62,575 nt of DNA, from positions 1-62,575 of the forward strand of contig MKTT01000136.1 of NCBI GenBank assembly GCA_001898385.1. Reading direction: 5' to 3'. The translations under genes and the position numbers were made by a program. Shown here in pieces: positions 42,199-50,283 of this stretch. Numbering within the stretch: position 1 is the first letter of the stretch; each line of letters opens with the position of its first letter. A model generated the notes under the pieces. That model worked only from the letters and a program-made list of their open reading frames with translations, was not told where the DNA came from and did not search any database. This DNA comes from Planctomycetales bacterium 71-10. Its GTDB lineage: Bacteria; Planctomycetota; Planctomycetia; Isosphaerales; Isosphaeraceae.

Positions 42199-42684
42199 TC
42201 ACGCCGTCGCTCGCAACGGGGTGAGGCCGGGCAGCACGGTCGGGGCCGAGGACTGGGGCGAGCCGACCGACTCCAGGGGATACCGCACGGGATAGCGGCT
42301 GGAGGTGAGGACGAGCTGCCGTCCCAATCGACGGACGGGGTTGAACACCAGCGGGCCCTGGAGGTTCACGGTCAACCCCCCGGACGCGCCTCGGTTCAGG
42401 ACGACGTAGATCATGGCGCACCGCTCGTCGGCCAGCTCCAGCGCCGCCCTGTCGCCGGGGCGGATCTCCACGCGGTAGTCCCCGACCGCCAGGGGGGGCG
42501 CGACCAGGCCGAAGGCCAGGTCGGGCGCCGTGGCGCTCTGGAGCCAGGAGAGGCCCGAGACCACCGGGTCGGGCAGGTGGAGGAACTGCGTGTACGAGCG
42601 GAAGCCCAGCAGGCCCTCCGGGATCCGGTAGAGTTCGGATTCCGGGGCCTGGATCAGACCGAAGCGGGTCGTGATGATGTTCAC
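42199..42684 (-). CDS. fliW: flagellar assembly factor FliW
   Basis: 161 aa, GTG start with GGAGGTAACCAGGAAG upstream. FliW signatures: MNIITTRFGLIQAPESELYR, IPEGLLGFRSYTQFLHL and NLQGPLVFNPVRRLGRQLVL. FliW sequesters CsrA allosterically and is itself titrated by flagellin. csrA copy 2 lies 132 bases downstream on the same strand. No flagellin gene is in the window. Confidence 0.93.
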   Translation of the reverse strand: MNIITTRFGLIQAPESELYRIPEGLLGFRSYTQFLHLPDPVVSGLSWLQSATAPDLAFGLVAPPLAVGDYRVEIRPGDRAALELADERCAMIYVVLNRGASGGLTVNLQGPLVFNPVRRLGRQLVLTSSRYPVRYPLESVGSPQSSAPTVLPGLTPLRATA

Positions 42685-43063
42685 TTCCTGGTTACCTCCT
42701 TGAACGCCGGGCGGGGCCCATCCCCGACGTGCCGTCGGGCGTGGCCGATCTTCCTTGCATCGTGGCGACGGGCCGTCCGGGGGTGCGACGATCGCGGCGA
42801 CCTCGCCGTCCGTCGATCCCGTCCCGCCCTCCGCAGGCCGCGACGCTTCCCGCTGACTCGGCCCGCCCCGACCCGGCCCTCGACGTGAGTCTCGGGGGGA
42901 GAGGCGGGCTTGACCGACCGTAGTATCGACCCGGCTCGGACGGATTTCTTATCGCCCGACGGCCGAAATTACACGCCGCGCGCACCGCGGGACGCCTGCG
43001 CCGATCGCTCCGCTCGTGACGGCGACGCCGGGCCTGACTCGTGGCGCGGCCCCCCGCCCGAAC
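42685..43063. other. 379-base gap upstream of fliW
   Basis: No gene recognised. It should hold the fliW promoter on the minus strand. TATCGCCC/GGGCGATAA-like sequence near 42949-42956 resembles a sigma-28 -10, but no matching -35 lies at the right distance. Short GC-rich inverted repeats are present without a T-run. Confidence 0.4.
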
Positions 43064-43351
43064 TCAAGTCCGGTAGTTGTCTTCCAGGCCCCACAGCCGC
43101 TGCAACTGGCGGTCGCGCTTCCCCGCCTCGTAGCGGTAGATCGCCAGCTCCTCGATCGACTCGTTCGGCGAGGGCCGGTACCCCTGCTGCCGCCGCTCGG
43201 CCTCGCGGAAGACCGGGCCCAGGTGCTCCGAGCAGGCGAAGCCGTACGTCTTCAGCTCCGCGAAGCTCCCGTCGCTCCAGCGCGCGGCGATCTTGTACGA
43301 AGCCGGCTCGGAGCAGCCCTCGATCGTGCAGCAGACCGCGTGCCTGGTCAC
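43064..43351 (-). CDS. conserved planctomycete-type small protein with Cys pairs
   Basis: 95 aa from GTG 43351 (VTRHAVCCTIEGCSEPASYK). An ATG at 43504 would add a basic Arg/Pro stretch with no conserved look. Cysteines CC, C and C with His in ACSEHLG suggest a zinc-binding fold. KIAARWSDGSFAELKTYGFA and SIEELAIYRYEAGKRDRQLQ look like a conserved family I recall in planctomycetes, function unknown. It is soluble. Confidence 0.6.
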   Translation of the reverse strand: MTRHAVCCTIEGCSEPASYKIAARWSDGSFAELKTYGFACSEHLGPVFREAERRQQGYRPSPNESIEELAIYRYEAGKRDRQLQRLWGLEDNYRT

Positions 43352-43511
43352 CGGACGGGCCCCGTTCGGACGGACGTACAAGGGGCGCCCCGACGGCGAG
43401 AGGGGCCGGGGGCGTCGCGACCATTGTAATCGTCGCGGCCGCATCGACGCCAGGGCCGCAGGCCTCGCGATGGGTCGGGGCGGTCGCGCAAGGTTTCTCG
43501 GCATCATACCC

Positions 43512-43539
43512 TTGACTTCGGTCGGATCGGGATTATTTT
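43512..43539 (+). promoter_or_regulatory. promoter candidate upstream of 43693 gene
   Basis: TTGACT (43512-43517), a 16-base spacer and TATTTT (43534-43539). The predicted start is near 43546. An intrinsic terminator (43631-43669) lies between this promoter and the gene, so it may drive a short RNA of about 125 bases or a leader with attenuation. Nothing else is recognised in the 341-base gap 43352-43692. Confidence 0.45.
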
Positions 43540-43630
43540 CAAGGTTGTCGACCGCGACGCCGCTCACGAGCGAGCCCCTCCGATCGGCCGGGGCGTCTGC
43601 CCCGATCATCCGGCCTCTTCTCTGTTCCGG

Positions 43631-43669
43631 CCCCGCCGACCCGCCGATCATCCGGGTCGTCGGGGTTTT
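43631..43669 (+). terminator. intrinsic terminator/attenuator before the 43693 gene
   Basis: CCCCGCCGACCCG (43631-43643) pairs with CGGGTCGTCGGGG (43653-43665) with one mismatch and a 9-base loop, followed by TTTTAT. It ends 23 bases before the GTG at 43693. Position between a promoter and a start codon suggests attenuation or a small RNA end. Confidence 0.55.
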
Positions 43670-43692
43670 ATCGTTGATGCGGGTGCGATGCC

Positions 43693-44505
43693 GTGGGACA
43701 TGGGGACGTGAAGGGGTGGCGACGGATCGGTGACGGTGTGGGCGTCGACTGGGCCGGCGGCGCGTGGACGTTCGCGGCGACCGGCGGCCGGGCGGGGCTG
43801 GTCCGCGACGGCGCGGCGGGCCCGTTCCTGTGCCTCACGGGGCTGGCCGTCGTCGGCCGCAGGGACGACGCCGCCTTCACGGCCGACTCGCTCGTCGGGC
43901 TCGACGTCGTCCACGGCCGGCTCCTCGCCACGTTCGAGCCCTCGGGCTGGCACGGCCTGACCGTCCGCGCCGGCTGGACCTTGTGCCGCGACGGCCGGGG
44001 CATGGAGCTGGAGATCCAGGCGTCCGCCGACTCCGTCGGCGAATTGCGCCGGCTGGAGATCATGGCCGAGACCCGGCCCAGGGGCCTCACGGCGAAGGAT
44101 GGCGCGGAACCGCAATGGACGGTCGAGCCGCGCGACCGCTGGGCGGCCGGGTCCACCTACGACGGCCGCGAGCCGGACGCCCTGCTGAAGCGGTTGACGA
44201 CCCTGCCGGTCGGTGCGCATGGGTCGCCCCCGGAGCATCCCGACTTCGGGTCCCTCTGCTGCGACCCGGACGTCGGCTTCCGCGGCTCCTTCTTCGAGAT
44301 CGCCCGCCCCGACGACGTCGCCCGGACGATCACCACCAAACAGCACGCGGCCGAGCCCATCCGCTACGCCTTCTTCGGATTCGACCTGGAGAAGGGGGTC
44401 GTCCTCCGGGGCCGCCTGCGGGTCGTCTCCCTGGACGAGTCGGCCGACTGGCGCGACGAGCGCGATCGCTTCCTCGCCGAGCCGCCGCCGCTCCGGACCG
44501 ATTGA
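43693..44505 (+). CDS. hypothetical protein, 270 aa, beta-rich
   Basis: GTG start at 43693; an in-frame GTG at 43708 is an alternative. No signal peptide or membrane segment. Alternating strands (AGLVRDGAAGPFLCLTGLA, GRLLATFEPSGWHGLTVRAG), a DFGSLCCDPDVGFRGSFFEI block and a C-terminal DLEKGVVLRGRLRVVSLDES segment suggest a beta-sandwich. I do not recognise the family. The GC and codon pattern match neighbours. It is followed by the large repeat island. Confidence 0.65.
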   Translation: MGHGDVKGWRRIGDGVGVDWAGGAWTFAATGGRAGLVRDGAAGPFLCLTGLAVVGRRDDAAFTADSLVGLDVVHGRLLATFEPSGWHGLTVRAGWTLCRDGRGMELEIQASADSVGELRRLEIMAETRPRGLTAKDGAEPQWTVEPRDRWAAGSTYDGREPDALLKRLTTLPVGAHGSPPEHPDFGSLCCDPDVGFRGSFFEIARPDDVARTITTKQHAAEPIRYAFFGFDLEKGVVLRGRLRVVSLDESADWRDERDRFLAEPPPLRTD

Positions 44506-44784
44506 CCGAACCGGGCCGCGCGATGTGAGGCTTCGACGTTTTCTCCGGAATCCTGAAATCCTGCCGGGCCTGGTGCGGACCTTCTCTTGATGGAGGAGGG
44601 TTCTTTCCCAAGTCGCCAGGATCGAAAAACGGCAGGCGAGCCCAGCCGGCCCGCGGCGAGACGTCCCCTCTCCCGCCGGGAGAGGGTAGCCGCGCAGCGG
44701 CGGGTGAGGGTCGCCGGAGCGCGGAGGGCATGTCGGCGCGCGGAAGCCGAACGGGCCGACGACGACGGCCCTTCTCCCCTTGAG

Positions 44785-45042
44785 GTGCTGCGTCGAAAAC
44801 ACTCGGGATGAGAGTGATGAACGGCCTTCCCCCCTCGCGGGGGAAGGTGGCCCGAAGGGCCGGATGAGGGGGGAGACGAGCGAGAAGGCCGTCGGATCTC
44901 GCGTCGGCCCGGACGGGCGGGCCTTCGAATGCCGGCGGCACCCGTGCTTCGCGTCCCCCTCATCTGACGCCTTCGGCGTCTGTCTTCCCCCGCGAGGGGG
45001 GAAGACCATCCTCGAACCGCATCGGCATGTTTTCGACGCAGC
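44785..45042. mobile_element. miniature inverted-repeat element carrying a type-3 repeat, with target duplication
   Basis: A perfect 15-bp terminal inverted repeat, GCTGCGTCGAAAACA (44787-44801) and its reverse complement (45028-45042), is flanked by a 9-bp direct repeat CCCCTTGAG (44776-44784 and 45043-45051). Two extra bases (GT) precede the left terminal repeat. The interior contains a complete type-3 element (44825-45006) and no transposase. The insertion site is the centre of a type-2 head. The uninterrupted sequence is seen at 4839-4861. Confidence 0.75.
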
Positions 45043-45173
45043 CCCCTTGAGGGAGAAGGTGGCCGAAGGCCGGATGAGGGGTCGAACGCCGTCGCTTCCC
45101 CTCATCCGATCGGACTTCAAACGTCGACGGCCCCCGGTCGCGCCACCCCTCATCCGGCCCTACGGGCCACCTT

Positions 45174-45263
45174 GTATCTCCGAAGGAGCCAGAGCGGGGG
45201 TGTTGAAGCCCGGGGTTTCCGCCGAAATCACGCGCGTTTCGACCCCGGGCGGAAACACAGCCG
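45174..45263. mobile_element. 90-bp insertion in the inner right type-2 head
   Basis: It splits GGGCCACCTT from CTTCTCCCTC; the uninterrupted order is present in copy A at 4966-4985. A 3-base CTT is duplicated at the edges. The insert contains an internal inverted repeat (GTTTCCGCC and GGCGGAAAC) and no open frame. It could be a small mobile hairpin or an insertion-deletion accident. Confidence 0.45.
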
Positions 45264-45481
45264 CTTCTCCCTCAAGAGGAGAAGGGCCTTGATCGCCGAG
45301 GGCGCCTCGAACCCTGACGACCCTCACCCGGCCCTGCGGGCCGCCCTCTCCCGGCGGGAGAGGGGACGTCGATCCTCACGTCACCGCTCGGCGGAGTTTC
45401 GTGGGGGTCTCGGAAAACGCAACGCATTTCGACGATCAAACCCAATTCCCGGCCCATAGAATTCGCCGGATAATCTTGTTC

Positions 45482-46102
45482 TCAAAGGGCTTGCGAATTG
45501 CGGGCGTCCGGTCCCTCGGGAGCGATCGAAGCCGAAGGAACCGGCCGCGCGGCCAGCTCGCGGAGCTTGCGGACGACCTCGGGGGCGTCCCACTCGGCGC
45601 TCCCCTCGTGCATGTAGGCGAGGCGGCCGTCGGGGGCGATGAGGAACGTGGCGGGGATCCCCTCGCTCATGAAGACCGGCGGGAGCGACGTGGCGCGGAG
45701 GATGGTCATCGGCCAGTCCTTGCCGCGGAGGAACGTCCGCACGGCGTTGATCGACTCGTCGGTCGAGATGCAGACGAACTCCACCTTGTCCTTCAGGTCG
45801 TCGACCGAGGCCAGGCGGGCGATGGAGGGCATCTCGGCGACGCAGGGCGGGCACCATGTCGCCCAGACGTTGACGAACAGGGCCTTGCCGCGGAAGCGGT
45901 CGAACGTCACCTCGTTGCCGTCCAGGTCGTGGAGCGTCCAGTTGAAGTCGACGGCGCGGCCGGGCTCGGGGCCGTCGATGTCGTCGACCTGGCGCGGGCC
46001 GGCCACGATCAGGTAGGCGACCCAGAAGGCGACGAAGATCCCCGCCAGCAGCAGCCAGGGGGGCTTGCCGGCGGGGGGAGTGGGGGCTTCGGGCGTGGAC
46101 AT
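45482..46102 (-). CDS. membrane-anchored TlpA/ResA-type thiol-disulfide oxidoreductase
   Basis: 206 aa from ATG 46102. N-terminal anchor PWLLLAGIFVAFWVAYLIV, then a thioredoxin domain with VNVWATWCPPCVAEMPSI (WCPPC active site) and the cis-Pro in EGIPATFLIAPDG. It should reduce disulfides outside the cytoplasm, for example in cytochrome c maturation. The short tail (PSASIAPEGPDARNSQAL) is flexible. It follows the MFS/spermidine-synthase fusion by 14 bases and is probably co-transcribed. Confidence 0.92.
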   Translation of the reverse strand: MSTPEAPTPPAGKPPWLLLAGIFVAFWVAYLIVAGPRQVDDIDGPEPGRAVDFNWTLHDLDGNEVTFDRFRGKALFVNVWATWCPPCVAEMPSIARLASVDDLKDKVEFVCISTDESINAVRTFLRGKDWPMTILRATSLPPVFMSEGIPATFLIAPDGRLAYMHEGSAEWDAPEVVRKLRELAARPVPSASIAPEGPDARNSQAL

Positions 46103-46116
46103 GGGCGGCCTCGGGG

Positions 46117-48933
46117 TCAGTCCTTGCCGCGGGTCTCGGCGACGGGGGCCAAAAGGTTCTCGACGGGGGCGTAGTCGTCCGTCAGGATGATCCCGCGCGA
46201 GCGGCTCTCCAGGACCGTCTTCTCGTCCTCGGGGCCGTACACCCGGGCGACGGACTTCCGCGTCTTCTGGAAGAAGCGCGGGTCGTCGTCGCGCTCGCCC
46301 AGGTCGGTCAGGTCGAGCGGCTGCTTGCTCGCCACCACGACGAAGGTCTCGCGGCTCCCCTCGCCGACCTCGGCGTTGGTGCCGAAGATGTAGACGTGCG
46401 GGAAGGTCAGCCGGGCCGTCTTCGTCCAGGCGCCCAGGAATCCGCCGTAGCGGTGGGCCTCCTTCAGCCGCCACGCCTTCAACTCCTCCTGCACCGAGGG
46501 GTCCGTGACCTTCTTGGACGCGATGTCCTGCTCGGCCTTGCGGAGGGCCTCGGCGTCGGACTCGTAGGCGTCGATGATGTTGATCATGTAGACGCCCGTC
46601 GGGGCCATCATCTTGGCGATCTTGTCGTTGAACTCGCGGGTCGTCAGGTGCCAGGGGACGGAGAAGTCGTTGAAGGCGTCGCCGAAGATGACGTCATACT
46701 GCTTGGAGTCCTGGTTCCGCTCCACGAACTGACGGGCGTCGCCCCAGGCGGTCTGGATCGTCGTGTCCTCGGGGAGGCCGGTGGCCGCGTGGTTGGCGCG
46801 GGTGACGGCCGGATCGATCTCCGCCACGTCGACCTCGGTGCCGGGGTAGACGTGCTGGACGTGGCGCTGGAACGTGTAGGCGCCGCCGCCCAGGAACAGG
46901 GTCTTGAGCGTCGACTTGCCGATCTTCGGCATCCACGACCGCGCCGGCGACTCCAGGATCTCCTGATCGGAGGGGGGCAGGTCGGGGCGTCGGGGGTTGG
47001 CGGGCGTCGGCGGGGCGTCGGCGAACACCTGGTCGGGGAGCTTCGAGCCGTCGGCGGGCGGGGGCGTCGCGGCGGGCGGGGCCTCGGCCGGGGTGATCTT
47101 GCCGGCGGCCTTGGCGGCGCGGTAGGCGACCATCGCGTAGATGTGCTCGTAGTCGTAGTCGAGCCGCTCGGGGTGATCGAGGATGAAGTAGCCGTGGATC
47201 AGGTTGTCCAGGACCAGCGTCCGGAGCTGGAGGCCGTCGCGCAGGGGCTCGTTGTTCACCTTGATATAGTAGTAGTTGCTCTCGTCGGCATAGGCGATGG
47301 CGTCCTTGGTGGTCGTCGGGTCGCCCTTCTCCTCGCGGATGCTCCACTGCTCGCCGATCTGCTCGGTCCACTGCATGGGGAGGAAGCCGATGACGCAGAG
47401 CCCCAGCGGGATCCCCGCCCAGACCGCGTGCAGGACCGACCCCAGGATCGTCGCCGTCAGGGCCAGGATCGCGGCGATCAGCAGGAGCACGCCCTTGGTC
47501 CCCAGGACGTCGATCAGGACGAACCCGGTCAGGAACGTCCCGAGGATGCTGCCGACCATGCCCCAGGCGTAGACCTGGCCGATGGCCGTCCCGGTCCGCT
47601 TCCGGCGCCGGAGGCGGTCGACGGCCAGCTTGGCGACGACCGGGCTGACCGTCCCCATCGTCACGGCCGGCAGGAAGAAGACCAGCGTGACGACCAGCAG
47701 CACGCGATAGGGCCAGCTCAGGGCGTAGGGGACGCCGAAGACCGTGACCTCGTTCAGGACGATCGCCCGGCTGAGGAGGCTGGGGGCGATCCCCTGGTTG
47801 GTGGCCTCGCGGAACCACTCGGGCTGGTTGTCCAGGAACAGGATCCAGAGCAGGGCCATGGAGGCGATCATGAACAGCCAGCTCGCCTGCTTCTCGTCGC
47901 GGATGCCGTTGGCCAGCCGGCCGCCGGCCCAGTTGCCCAGGCTGAGCCCGGCCAGCAGCACGCCGATGACGCTCGTCCAGCCGTAGACGCTCGACCCCAG
48001 GTGGCGCGTGACCAGCCGACCGGCCACCATCTCCATCGCCATGAACGCCAGGCTGGCGATGAACGCCAGCGTCGCCAGGTCGCGCAGGCTCGGCCCGGCG
48101 CCGGGCTCGTCCGCGACCGGGTCGGCGCCGACCTCGCCGCCCGACAGCCCGGCGCGGGTCTTCAGGGAGGTCGCCGCGGCGAGGGCCGTCAGGAGCGAAG
48201 CCGCCCCGCCCAGCACGGCCAGGTAGTTGATCTGATATCCGCCCAGGTCGAGCCCTCCCAGCCCGAGCGCCCGGACCAGCGGCGCGATCGACGCCGCGCC
48301 GAAGAGGACGGCGCTGGCGACGGCCGGGCCGCGGAGCAGGGGGTTCGCGTCCAGCGCCGCGGCCAGCAGGGCGAGCGCGGCGGCGACCACCAGCACGATC
48401 ACCGAGGTCGGGGCCAGGTAGATGAGGACGAAGCCCGCCAGGAACGTCCCCGCGATCGAGCCGATCGCCCCCCAGAAGTAGACGTCGCCGATGGCGCTGC
48501 CGGCCTTGCGCGAGACCTCCACCGCCATCTTGGCCACCACCGGGCCGACCATGCCCAGCACGGTCGCCGGCAGGAGGAAGTCGAGCGTGACGACCAGGAT
48601 CGTCCGCAGCTCCCAGTTCATGGTCTGCGGCGACGGGGTGATCGCCGGGATCGCCGCGTTGACCATCAGGCAGCCGAAGGTCAGGAACGACCCGAGGGCG
48701 ACCAGCGGCCCGAGGGCGCGGCGGGGCTCGACCCGGTCGGCCAGCCGGCCGCCCAGCACGTTCCCCAAACAGATGCCCCCCAGGATGATGCCGATCACGC
48801 TGTTCCAGACCGTCAGCGACGACCCGACGTGGCGCGCCACCAGCCGGCTGGAGACCAGCTCCAGGATCATGATGCACAGGCTGCTGAAGAACGCGAGGGC
48901 GTAAGGAGACCAGCGGGCTGCCAGGCCGACCAT
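46117..48933 (-). CDS. fused MFS-like membrane protein with spermidine-synthase domain
   Basis: 938 aa from ATG 48933 (MVGLAARWSPYALAFFSSLC). Two related membrane modules: residues 11-190 (LELVSSRLVARHVGSS, LGNVLGGRLADR) and 287-495 (MEMVAGRLVTRHLGSS, LGNWAGGRLANG). Residues 678-850 are a spermidine-synthase/SAM-fold domain (LGGGAYTFQRHVQHVYPGTE, VAEIDPAVTRAN, YDVIFGDAFNDFSVPWHL). The acidic catalytic pattern of real aminopropyltransferases is only partly kept. A role in polyamine or related export-synthesis is a guess. The upstream GC-rich codons before 48933 give no signal sequence. Confidence 0.88.
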   Translation of the reverse strand: MVGLAARWSPYALAFFSSLCIMILELVSSRLVARHVGSSLTVWNSVIGIILGGICLGNVLGGRLADRVEPRRALGPLVALGSFLTFGCLMVNAAIPAITPSPQTMNWELRTILVVTLDFLLPATVLGMVGPVVAKMAVEVSRKAGSAIGDVYFWGAIGSIAGTFLAGFVLIYLAPTSVIVLVVAAALALLAAALDANPLLRGPAVASAVLFGAASIAPLVRALGLGGLDLGGYQINYLAVLGGAASLLTALAAATSLKTRAGLSGGEVGADPVADEPGAGPSLRDLATLAFIASLAFMAMEMVAGRLVTRHLGSSVYGWTSVIGVLLAGLSLGNWAGGRLANGIRDEKQASWLFMIASMALLWILFLDNQPEWFREATNQGIAPSLLSRAIVLNEVTVFGVPYALSWPYRVLLVVTLVFFLPAVTMGTVSPVVAKLAVDRLRRRKRTGTAIGQVYAWGMVGSILGTFLTGFVLIDVLGTKGVLLLIAAILALTATILGSVLHAVWAGIPLGLCVIGFLPMQWTEQIGEQWSIREEKGDPTTTKDAIAYADESNYYYIKVNNEPLRDGLQLRTLVLDNLIHGYFILDHPERLDYDYEHIYAMVAYRAAKAAGKITPAEAPPAATPPPADGSKLPDQVFADAPPTPANPRRPDLPPSDQEILESPARSWMPKIGKSTLKTLFLGGGAYTFQRHVQHVYPGTEVDVAEIDPAVTRANHAATGLPEDTTIQTAWGDARQFVERNQDSKQYDVIFGDAFNDFSVPWHLTTREFNDKIAKMMAPTGVYMINIIDAYESDAEALRKAEQDIASKKVTDPSVQEELKAWRLKEAHRYGGFLGAWTKTARLTFPHVYIFGTNAEVGEGSRETFVVVASKQPLDLTDLGERDDDPRFFQKTRKSVARVYGPEDEKTVLESRSRGIILTDDYAPVENLLAPVAETRGKD

Positions 48934-49217
48934 GCGGGAGGCTCTCCGGGAGGTCGCCGATCCTGTTTCGGCGGGAGGGATTCCGTCCGTGGGACGCGGA
49001 AAGACGAAACGAACTGCGAGGAGACTTACGATATCCCGCCCATCCCACCGGCACAACGGCCTACGCTCTCCGCCCGCGAACTTGGGCCGACCCGACGCGC
49101 GCGTGGCGAACGACGTCGATCGGGATTAGGATCGATGGGCGTCGCGGACGGGGCCCTGCCGCCGGGGGATGGATCCGGGGCCCTCCCATCCCGACGGATC
49201 GCGAGGAGATCGACCCG

Positions 49218-50159
49218 ATGGCGACAGATCCTATCGATCGGCGCGGCTTCCTGCTCGGCTCGCTCGCCCTGGCGACGGCGGGCCGCGGGGCGCTCGCGGC
49301 GGGGCGAGCGGCCGGCGGGCCCTACATCGACGTCCACACCCATCTGGGCAGGACCTGGAACGGAGACGAGCCGCTCACCGCCGAGGGCCTCGTCCGCTGG
49401 ATGGACGCGAACAACGTCGCCAAGGCCGTCGTCCATCCCCTCGTCTCCCCGGAGTCGTCCAGCTACCTGAACCTCACCGAGCAGGCCCTCGACGCCGCGA
49501 AACGGTTCCCCGACCGCCTCATCCCGTTCTGCTGCATCGACCCCCGCACCAGCTATCGCAACGGCCGCAAGGGCCTGACGGCGATGCTCAAGGAGTACGT
49601 CGACCAGGGGGCCCGCGGCTTCGGCGAGCACAAGGTCGGCCTGCCGATCGACCACCCCTTGATGATGCGCGCCTACGAGGCCTGCGACGACCTGGGGCTC
49701 CCCGTCCTGTTCCACTGCGACGACGTCCGGGGGACCGACGAGGCGGGCCTGCCCGGGCTGGGGCGGGTCCTCTCGGCCTTCCCGAACGTGAACTTCCTCG
49801 GCCACGGGCCGGGGTTCTGGGCCTCGATCTCGGGCGACCTGAAGTCCGGCGAACTGGGGAAGTATCCGACCACCAAGGTCGCGCCGGGCGGGGCCCTCGA
49901 CCGCCTGTTCGACGCCCACAAGAACCTCTGGGGCGACCTGTCGGCCGGCTCGGGGTCGAACGCGATCGCCCGCGACCTGGAGTTCGGTCGCGCCTTCCTG
50001 ATCCGCCGGGCCGATCGCCTGCTGTTCGGGACCGACTACCTGAAGCCCGGCCAGGAGGTCCCCCAGTTCGGCCTCTTCGCCGGCATCGACCTCCCCGCCG
50101 ACGTCCGCGCGAAGGTCGAGCGGGAGAACGCCGCGGGCTTGTTGAAGGTGTCGATCTGA
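49218..50159 (+). CDS. Tat-exported amidohydrolase-2 family metal-dependent hydrolase
   Basis: 313 aa. The twin-arginine signal is DRRGFLLGSLALATAG. TIM-barrel metal ligands: YIDVHTHLG (HxH), RGFGEHKVG, PVLFHCDDV, VNFLGHGPGFW and the terminal Asp in LLFGTDYLKPG. It belongs to the Amidohydro_2 group (decarboxylase/hydrolase). The substrate is unknown, and Tat export implies folding with metal before translocation. scpB follows after 124 bases. Confidence 0.85.
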   Translation: MATDPIDRRGFLLGSLALATAGRGALAAGRAAGGPYIDVHTHLGRTWNGDEPLTAEGLVRWMDANNVAKAVVHPLVSPESSSYLNLTEQALDAAKRFPDRLIPFCCIDPRTSYRNGRKGLTAMLKEYVDQGARGFGEHKVGLPIDHPLMMRAYEACDDLGLPVLFHCDDVRGTDEAGLPGLGRVLSAFPNVNFLGHGPGFWASISGDLKSGELGKYPTTKVAPGGALDRLFDAHKNLWGDLSAGSGSNAIARDLEFGRAFLIRRADRLLFGTDYLKPGQEVPQFGLFAGIDLPADVRAKVERENAAGLLKVSI

Positions 50160-50283
50160 CCGGCCCACGGGCCGGCCCCGGAGTTCACTCGATGGGAGGG
50201 GCCTGTCGACGACCGGAAGGACCACGGCGACGCCGGCTTCGCCGTCGAGGCGTCCCGGCCTACGACCCTGGAGGGTTTCGCGG

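Larger units (their letters stand above)
44661..45369. repeat. Composite nested palindromic repeat, copy E, carrying two insertions
   Basis: 709 bp. The outer type-1 heads at 44661-44686 and 45344-45369 match those of copy A, including acgtcccc ends. The inner left type-2 head is split at 44784 by a 258-bp insertion and resumes at 45043. The inner right head is split at 45173 by a 90-bp insertion and resumes at 45264. Removing both leaves a sequence organised like copy A (4729-5078). It fills the 976-base gap 44506-45481; apart from it, no gene is seen there. Confidence 0.8.

Noticed and set aside
41702..42295. Plus-strand 197-codon frame through csrA copy 2
   Set aside because: It begins inside the csrA terminator hairpin and runs antisense to csrA and fliW; it is a shadow frame.
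42949..42956. Sigma-28-like GGCGATAA upstream of fliW
   Set aside because: No TAAA-type -35 lies 15 bases away; the nearest TAAT is only 11 bases away.
44661..45369. CRISPR-like appearance of repeated blocks
   Set aside because: The repeats are inverted and nested, with no regular spacers and no cas genes; they are palindromic elements.
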